From NCBI GenBank assembly GCA_030619865.1, contig JAUXAP010000010.1, positions 1 to 34,926 of the forward strand: a DNA stretch of 34,926 bases, read 5' to 3'. Position 1 is the stretch's first letter. Each line of letters opens with the position of its first letter. Made by a program: the position numbers and the translations under genes. The notes below the pieces were generated by a model, which was given only the letters and a program-made list of their open reading frames with translations, did not search any database and was not told the origin of the DNA. Shown here piece after piece: positions 30,992 through 34,926 of this stretch. This stretch comes from Dehalococcoidia bacterium (GTDB lineage: Bacteria > Chloroflexota > Dehalococcoidia > Dehalococcoidales > JAUXAP01).

Positions 30992-31306
30992 ATGAATCCA
31001 AATGATGAAGACCCCTGTTATGTGATAAGTGTAGCTGCCAGGATGGTTGGTGTCCAAACTCACACCTTGCGCTATTACGAAAAAATTGGCATAATGGAGC
31101 CGTCCCGGTCCAAGGGCAATATTCGTCTATATTCGGACAGAGATATAGCTCACATAAAGCGGGTGAAGACACTGATGGATGACCTAGGGGTTAACTTGGC
31201 TGGGGTAGAAGTTATTATGCATATGACACAGCACCTAATTGAATTGCAGCGCCGTATGGCAGAGCTGGAATCAGAAATAGAGGAGTTCAGACGGAGGGAA
31301 CATTAG
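30992..31306 (+). CDS. hspR: MerR-family heat-shock repressor
   Basis: This 104-residue protein has a MerR-type winged helix (YVISVAARMVGVQTHTLRYY then EKIGIMEPSRSKGNIRLYSD) and a short helix (ELQRRMAELESEIEEF) as dimer coiled coil. It lacks a metal-binding C-terminus. Its place right after dnaJ and near clpB is the classic HspR setting, where the repressor acts with DnaK on heat-shock genes. The operator candidate lies at 29859-29886. AGAGGTG precedes the ATG. Confidence 0.87.
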   Translation: MNPNDEDPCYVISVAARMVGVQTHTLRYYEKIGIMEPSRSKGNIRLYSDRDIAHIKRVKTLMDDLGVNLAGVEVIMHMTQHLIELQRRMAELESEIEEFRRREH

Positions 31307-31366
31307 CCGGTTACTTGGTTAGCTGACTTGTGAAATTCAAAGTTAAGGTTGAGCAGGAGGATTCTG

Positions 31367-31399
31367 GTGAACAATATAATAGGATGTTTTGTTAAATAA
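31367..31399 (+). other. possible upstream peptide MNNIIGCFVK
   Basis: A ten-codon frame with GTG at 31367 and AGGAGG five to ten bases before it, ending TAA at 31397-31399, one base before the ATG of the VTT gene. That gene has no good ribosome site of its own, so reading of this short frame may feed ribosomes onto it. Confidence 0.35.
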
Positions 31400-31400
31400 G

Positions 31401-32033
31401 ATGGATACTACAAACGAAAGCCAAGAGACCAAGCGACGCTGGCCCAAAAGGGAGATTATCCTGGGCACTGTATCAATAGTGGTCATTATTGGGCTTTGCG
31501 TTGCTGCTATTTACTATAAAGACGATTTAATGAATATAGTAAATATGGCAGGCTACAGCATCCTAGGTCTGTTCATTATCGCTTTTCTTGGTAGTGGTTT
31601 GCCTAGTGCCACTGCAGTACCTCTCCCCTTTTGGCTTCTGGTATTAACCCTGCCAAGCGTATTAGCTTCACGGTGGGGGATATTAGCCCCAGTGTGGATA
31701 GCACTAATTACAGCGTTAGGCATTAGTTTGGGTCAGTTACTCACTTTTATGGTTGGCTATGGGGGCAGAAGTCTTTCTCAAAAACTTACCACTAAGTTTA
31801 ATAATCGTTTCTACAGTAGAGCTATGGGGTGGGCACAGCGGCACGGTTCTTGGGCTGTCTTTATCATGTCGGCTATATTTAATCCCATTCATTTGCCGAT
31901 GACTATTGCTATAGCGGCGCTCCGCTACCCTCCGCAGAAATTTTTCTTCTTCTGCTTCCTCGGTGCCTTAGTTAAGAGCTTATTTGTAGCCTTCTGTGGT
32001 TATTTTGGGTTGGGTTCCATATTCGGTTTTTAG
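31401..32033 (+). CDS. VTT (DedA/SNARE-associated) family membrane protein
   Basis: From ATG 31401 (MDTTNESQETK) the protein has 210 residues; an in-frame TTG at 31389 adds four. A charged N-terminus is followed by about five or six helices: EIILGTVSIVVIIGLCVAAI, MAGYSILGLFIIAFLGSGLP, PFWLLVLTLPSVLA, APVWIALITALGISLGQLLT and FFFFCFLGALVKSLFVAFCG. The VGYGGRSLSQK segment and the NPIHLPMTIAIAALRYPPQK stretch are typical of VTT proteins, which include lipid scramblase-like proteins. It is a different gene from the one at 14056. Confidence 0.78.
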   Translation: MDTTNESQETKRRWPKREIILGTVSIVVIIGLCVAAIYYKDDLMNIVNMAGYSILGLFIIAFLGSGLPSATAVPLPFWLLVLTLPSVLASRWGILAPVWIALITALGISLGQLLTFMVGYGGRSLSQKLTTKFNNRFYSRAMGWAQRHGSWAVFIMSAIFNPIHLPMTIAIAALRYPPQKFFFFCFLGALVKSLFVAFCGYFGLGSIFGF

Positions 32034-32076
32034 GAGTGTAAGGCGGGTATAAAGTGCCGCAAGTGTGAGGTTTTAG

Positions 32077-32700
32077 GTGAGAGTTGCTACCAATTGGGAC
32101 AGATATTATAAGCGTATTAAAATTAGCCAAATAACCTTGGGGTTCATTTGGAAGGCTTATCTGGATTTGCTAAACGGAGTTCATTTCAGGCAACCGGTTA
32201 AAGTAATAGAATTAGGCTGTGGCACAGGATATAATACCTTGCAGATAGCTAAGCTATTTCCGGTTAGTAAAGTAACGCTAGTGGATGCCAATCCTAAGGT
32301 ACTGGCTGTTGCTGAAAAAAAGCTGTCTCGTCTTAAATGCAAAAAGGAATTCGTGTTAAAAGACCTGTTTAACCTTGATTTGAGTGAAAAATATGATATA
32401 GTCCACTCTCAAGGGCTCCTAGAGCATTACCCCCTTGAGAGTAGAAGAAAATTAGTCCAGTTACACAAAGAGAGTCTGGCTACAGATGGAGTGGCTATAA
32501 TAATAGTGCCCACCCCAAGTCCAGTCTATAAATTGTGGAGAGGGATGCTGGAGATGATGCATCTATGGATCTACACTGATGAAGTAGCTATTACCAGAGC
32601 CGAATTTACTGCAGACTTGGAAGCTAGTAACTTGCAAATCTTAAAAATGAAAATGTATCACTTAACCGAGCTTGGTGCCTTATGTAAGGCAAGGAGTTAG
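32077..32700 (+). CDS. class I SAM-dependent methyltransferase
   Basis: The GTG start at 32077 gives 207 residues. The SAM-binding motif I is VIELGCGTGYNTLQIA, the acidic motif II is VTLVDANPK, and the later motif is YDIVHSQGLLEHYP, followed by LATDGVAIIIVP. The fold is the methyltransferase 11/12 type. No substrate-specific feature is seen. It forms a tight run with a second methyltransferase-like gene (5-bp gap) and a hydrolase, which suggests a joint pathway for modifying a small molecule or lipid. Confidence 0.85.
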   Translation: MRVATNWDRYYKRIKISQITLGFIWKAYLDLLNGVHFRQPVKVIELGCGTGYNTLQIAKLFPVSKVTLVDANPKVLAVAEKKLSRLKCKKEFVLKDLFNLDLSEKYDIVHSQGLLEHYPLESRRKLVQLHKESLATDGVAIIIVPTPSPVYKLWRGMLEMMHLWIYTDEVAITRAEFTADLEASNLQILKMKMYHLTELGALCKARS

Positions 32701-32705
32701 GTCAT

Positions 32706-33251
32706 ATGAAAATGGGGTTGCTTAGTCGTTTCTTCAGTGGCTATACTCTGGTTATTGGCTCTCATATAAGAAGGCAACTTGAATTTTTAAAGGAGAAAGC
32801 CCCGCCCGACTTTAAGCATAGACAGCTGGATGATTTGGGTTGTGGTGATGGCAAGATAACCTTATTGTTAAAAGATATTTTATTGCCAACAAGGCTCCGA
32901 GGCTTTGATGTTAATCCTAATCTTGTTAAACGAGCCAGAGCTAAAGGAATTGAAGCTGAGGTCAATAATCTAGAGGATGATATGCCTAGCGGGGAATTGG
33001 GCGTAATGTGGGGGGTTTTACACCATCTAAAAGATAGGGAGGGTTGTCTTAGAAGGCTAAAGGAAAACTACAGCTTGATTTTTATCAGAGAACCGGTAAA
33101 GACTGGCCTTGCTAGTGGGTTAGAGCTGGGACACCCTTTAAGAAAAGAAGAGCTTGAATCTCTGATTCGAGAGTATCTAGCTGGTTCGCAAGTCTTCTAC
33201 TGTGGCAATAGTGTCATCCTATTTTATATATCGCCAAATGGAGGGATATGA
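32706..33251 (+). CDS. SAM-dependent methyltransferase-like protein, short
   Basis: This 181-residue protein has motif I LDDLGCGDGKITLLL, motif II LRGFDVNPN and the post-motif GVMWGVLHHLKDREGC, so it binds SAM or derives from an enzyme that did. The C-terminal part is shorter than usual and ends HPLRKEELESLIREYL and SVILFYISPNGG. It starts with an ATG five bases after the stop of the first methyltransferase. The two are not close paralogues. The target is unknown. Confidence 0.8.
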   Translation: MKMGLLSRFFSGYTLVIGSHIRRQLEFLKEKAPPDFKHRQLDDLGCGDGKITLLLKDILLPTRLRGFDVNPNLVKRARAKGIEAEVNNLEDDMPSGELGVMWGVLHHLKDREGCLRRLKENYSLIFIREPVKTGLASGLELGHPLRKEELESLIREYLAGSQVFYCGNSVILFYISPNGGI

Positions 33252-33258
33252 TAGTCGA

Positions 33259-34104
33259 ATGGACAAAGGGAAGGAAAATATGGTTGAGATAAGCGATGTT
33301 GACTTAGCCCTGCGGGAAGAAGCCCGCTACTTGGGTCAGCAGCTTTTTGGGAACAGATTAGAGAGGATTGATAACTTCACCGATAGGCTTTTGAATATTA
33401 GCACTAGAGCTCGAGGCAAAGACTTTCTTCTCGTTCATAACTCCGGTGGCTGGGGGAGCGCTGGTATGGACCATTGTTTGCAATGGGAAAGAAGCCTAGT
33501 GACTGGGGTGAGCGCCACTATAGAAAAGCTCGGGTATACCTCTTTACTAATTCATTACCTTCGTACTGGCAAGGGTTGGCGAGAAAATATACGGGATATA
33601 AAAGAGCAATTCCAATTCTTTGCCTTTAAGGCAAGGCTAATGGCAGCCGAATTAAGATTTCTAACCCAGCACAACAACCCTCTTAAGGTGCTACTGATAG
33701 GGGTAAGTCAGGGGGCTGCCTTTAGTAATGCCGTAATGCGAGACTTAACCGACCTTGGTCCCGTTTACAGCATTGAACTGGGCATGCCCTTTAACCACAG
33801 GTCTCGGCGGCTAGTTACTGAGAAAGCATTGGTGTTAAATAGTAACGGATTGATGCCCGACGCTACAGTGCAGGGGAACCTAGCCGGTGCTTTACAGGCT
33901 TACTTGGTCGGTCCCTTTAAATGGCTTATGTATCAGTTACGAAGAAGACCGGTAAGATTTGCCCAATGCATTAATGCCCCCGGGCATGACTATGATTGGG
34001 GACACCCTGAGGTTAGACAGCAGATTGAGGATTTCCTTAAGCTTAATTTCGGCACTAAGAGCAATGTGGAGGTGGTCAGTCATGAGGCAAGAGAGATTCA
34101 CTGA
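33259..34104 (+). CDS. alpha/beta hydrolase-like protein
   Basis: The start is uncertain: ATG 33259 ([11 protein letters not shown]) follows GGAGGG at long spacing, while ATG 33280 follows GGGAAGG closely. The product is 281 or 274 residues. [15 protein letters not shown] matches the GxSxG nucleophile elbow of alpha/beta hydrolases, and [11 protein letters not shown] near the end offers the catalytic His. An early [13 protein letters not shown] may form the oxyanion part. It could be an esterase or thioesterase for the product of the two methyltransferases; that is inference. Its end overlaps the ClpB-type gene by 23 bp. Confidence 0.68.
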   Translation: MDKGKENMVEISDVDLALREEARYLGQQLFGNRLERIDNFTDRLLNISTRARGKDFLLVHNSGGWGSAGMDHCLQWERSLVTGVSATIEKLGYTSLLIHYLRTGKGWRENIRDIKEQFQFFAFKARLMAAELRFLTQHNNPLKVLLIGVSQGAAFSNAVMRDLTDLGPVYSIELGMPFNHRSRRLVTEKALVLNSNGLMPDATVQGNLAGALQAYLVGPFKWLMYQLRRRPVRFAQCINAPGHDYDWGHPEVRQQIEDFLKLNFGTKSNVEVVSHEAREIH

Positions 34105-34926
34105 GCAGGCACAGGAGGCACTGGCTCTTTCTCAGGAGCTGGTTCGTCAGTATCACCACAGCCAATGGGATGTGGAGCATATCCTACTAGCACTGCTCCG
34201 GCAGGAGAAGGGCTTGGTTGGTGATATACTGAAGGAGCTTGGCGTTGATGTTGAGGCGGTGAGGCAACAGGTGGAAGCTGCTCTGGATAAAACATCTAAA
34301 GTTGCTTATGAGACACCGCAAATTTACGCCACGCCACGCATTGCCCAGCTTTTGCAGGTGGCAGGGACTGAGGCTGATAGACTTAAAGATGAGTTTATCG
34401 GCACCGAACACCTGCTGATTGCTATGGCCGGGGAGCAGAAAGGTGAGGCGGTTGATATCCTTCGCCGCTTTGATGTTGACCAGGAGAAGGTATATTCTGC
34501 TCTCCAAAAGCTCCGTGGCGGGCACCGTGTTACCGATGCTAGGGCAGAAAGCAAGTACCGTTCCCTGGAGAAGTACGGTCGTGACCTCACTGAGTTTGCT
34601 CATCAGGGGAAGCTCGACCCGGTTATTGGTCGGGATGACGAAATCAAACGGGTAATACAGATACTTAGCCGGCGCACCAAGAACAACCCGGTAATTGTTG
34701 GCGATGCTGGGGTGGGCAAAACGGCTATTGCTGAAGGTTTAGCTCAGAAGATTGCCGCTGATGATGTTCCCAACTCACTTAAAGGACGCCGGATAGTGGC
34801 TCTGGATATGGGAGCACTGGTGGCTGGGAGCAAGTTCCGGGGCGAGTTTGAGGAGCGGCTTAAGGCGGTTATGGATGAGGTTCGTCAGGCCCAGGGCGAG
34901 GTCATGTTGTTCATTGATGAGATTCA
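34082..34926 (+). CDS. clpB: ClpB-type AAA+ chaperone, N-terminal part (runs off the right edge)
   Basis: From ATG 34082 the frame is open for 281 codons to the window edge. It begins [20 protein letters not shown], with two Clp_N repeats ([32 protein letters not shown]), then the linker [20 protein letters not shown] and the first ATPase domain with Walker [16 protein letters not shown] and the start of Walker B (VMLFIDE). The linker wording and the heat-shock neighbours favour ClpB over ClpC. The middle coiled coil that would settle it is outside the window. ClpB works with DnaK/DnaJ to dissolve aggregates. Confidence 0.88.
   Translation, partial: MRQERFTEQAQEALALSQELVRQYHHSQWDVEHILLALLRQEKGLVGDILKELGVDVEAVRQQVEAALDKTSKVAYETPQIYATPRIAQLLQVAGTEADRLKDEFIGTEHLLIAMAGEQKGEAVDILRRFDVDQEKVYSALQKLRGGHRVTDARAESKYRSLEKYGRDLTEFAHQGKLDPVIGRDDEIKRVIQILSRRTKNNPVIVGDAGVGKTAIAEGLAQKIAADDVPNSLKGRRIVALDMGALVAGSKFRGEFEERLKAVMDEVRQAQGEVMLFIDEI

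Overview
The window looks like a chromosome segment of a Dehalococcoidia-type Chloroflexota bacterium. This rests on gene content and order only: a DnaJ/HspR/Clp heat-shock cluster, a rho-uvrC-GTPase operon, RRM proteins beside rpsU, a half-zinc-finger DnaJ and a zf-trcl zinc ribbon. No marker gene fixes the lineage. No tRNA, rRNA, CRISPR array, integrase or transposase was recognised.

Layout. (1) 1-5315: housekeeping and metabolism, with polA (partial), a histidine phosphatase, a DUF4342 protein, a LarA-like protein, argF and an unknown membrane protein. (2) 5397-8767: accessory DNA. A truncated DUF72 gene is followed by a weak attC-like site, small membrane-protein genes, a zinc-less alcohol dehydrogenase, a 156-bp duplication of that gene's 3' end, and a well-formed attC site (8696-8767). 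This resembles an integron-type gene cassette without an integrase. (3) 8859-10559: a minus-strand RNA-binding cluster (zinc ribbon, rpsU, two RRM proteins) lying between two copies of a 50-bp repeat. The zinc-ribbon mRNA can form a 10-bp stem over its ribosome binding site and start codon.

(4) 10672-19904: a more GC-rich island of lipid-related genes. It holds a thymidylate-kinase-like/diacylglycerol-kinase-like fusion, a small DMT-type transporter, a polytopic membrane protein, a PAP2 phosphatase relic, two tandem small membrane genes (one frameshifted in a poly-C tract), an acyl-AMP ligase/ACP/PlsC acyltransferase fusion, a CDP-alcohol phosphotransferase and a CdsA-type cytidylyltransferase. 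An exact 19-bp direct repeat flanks the island. Together the genes could activate an acyl chain, load it on the built-in ACP, transfer it to a lyso-lipid or polyol phosphate, activate the product with CTP and add a head group. This is the best candidate for an undescribed system; the product is unknown.

(5) 19928-23568: a double 4Fe-4S protein, and a secreted beta-helix protein behind a possible attenuator leader. (6) 23353-29598: the minus-strand operon rho-uvrC-TGS GTPase-zinc ribbon, then pyrG with a near-perfect promoter. (7) 29727-34926: an Hsp20 relic, an inverted-repeat operator, DnaJ, HspR, a VTT membrane protein, two methyltransferases, an alpha/beta hydrolase and the start of a ClpB-type chaperone. 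Gene remnants (DUF72, ADH tail, Cof-type HAD tail twice, TPR tail, PAP2, Hsp20) cluster at segment junctions, which suggests repeated rearrangement.
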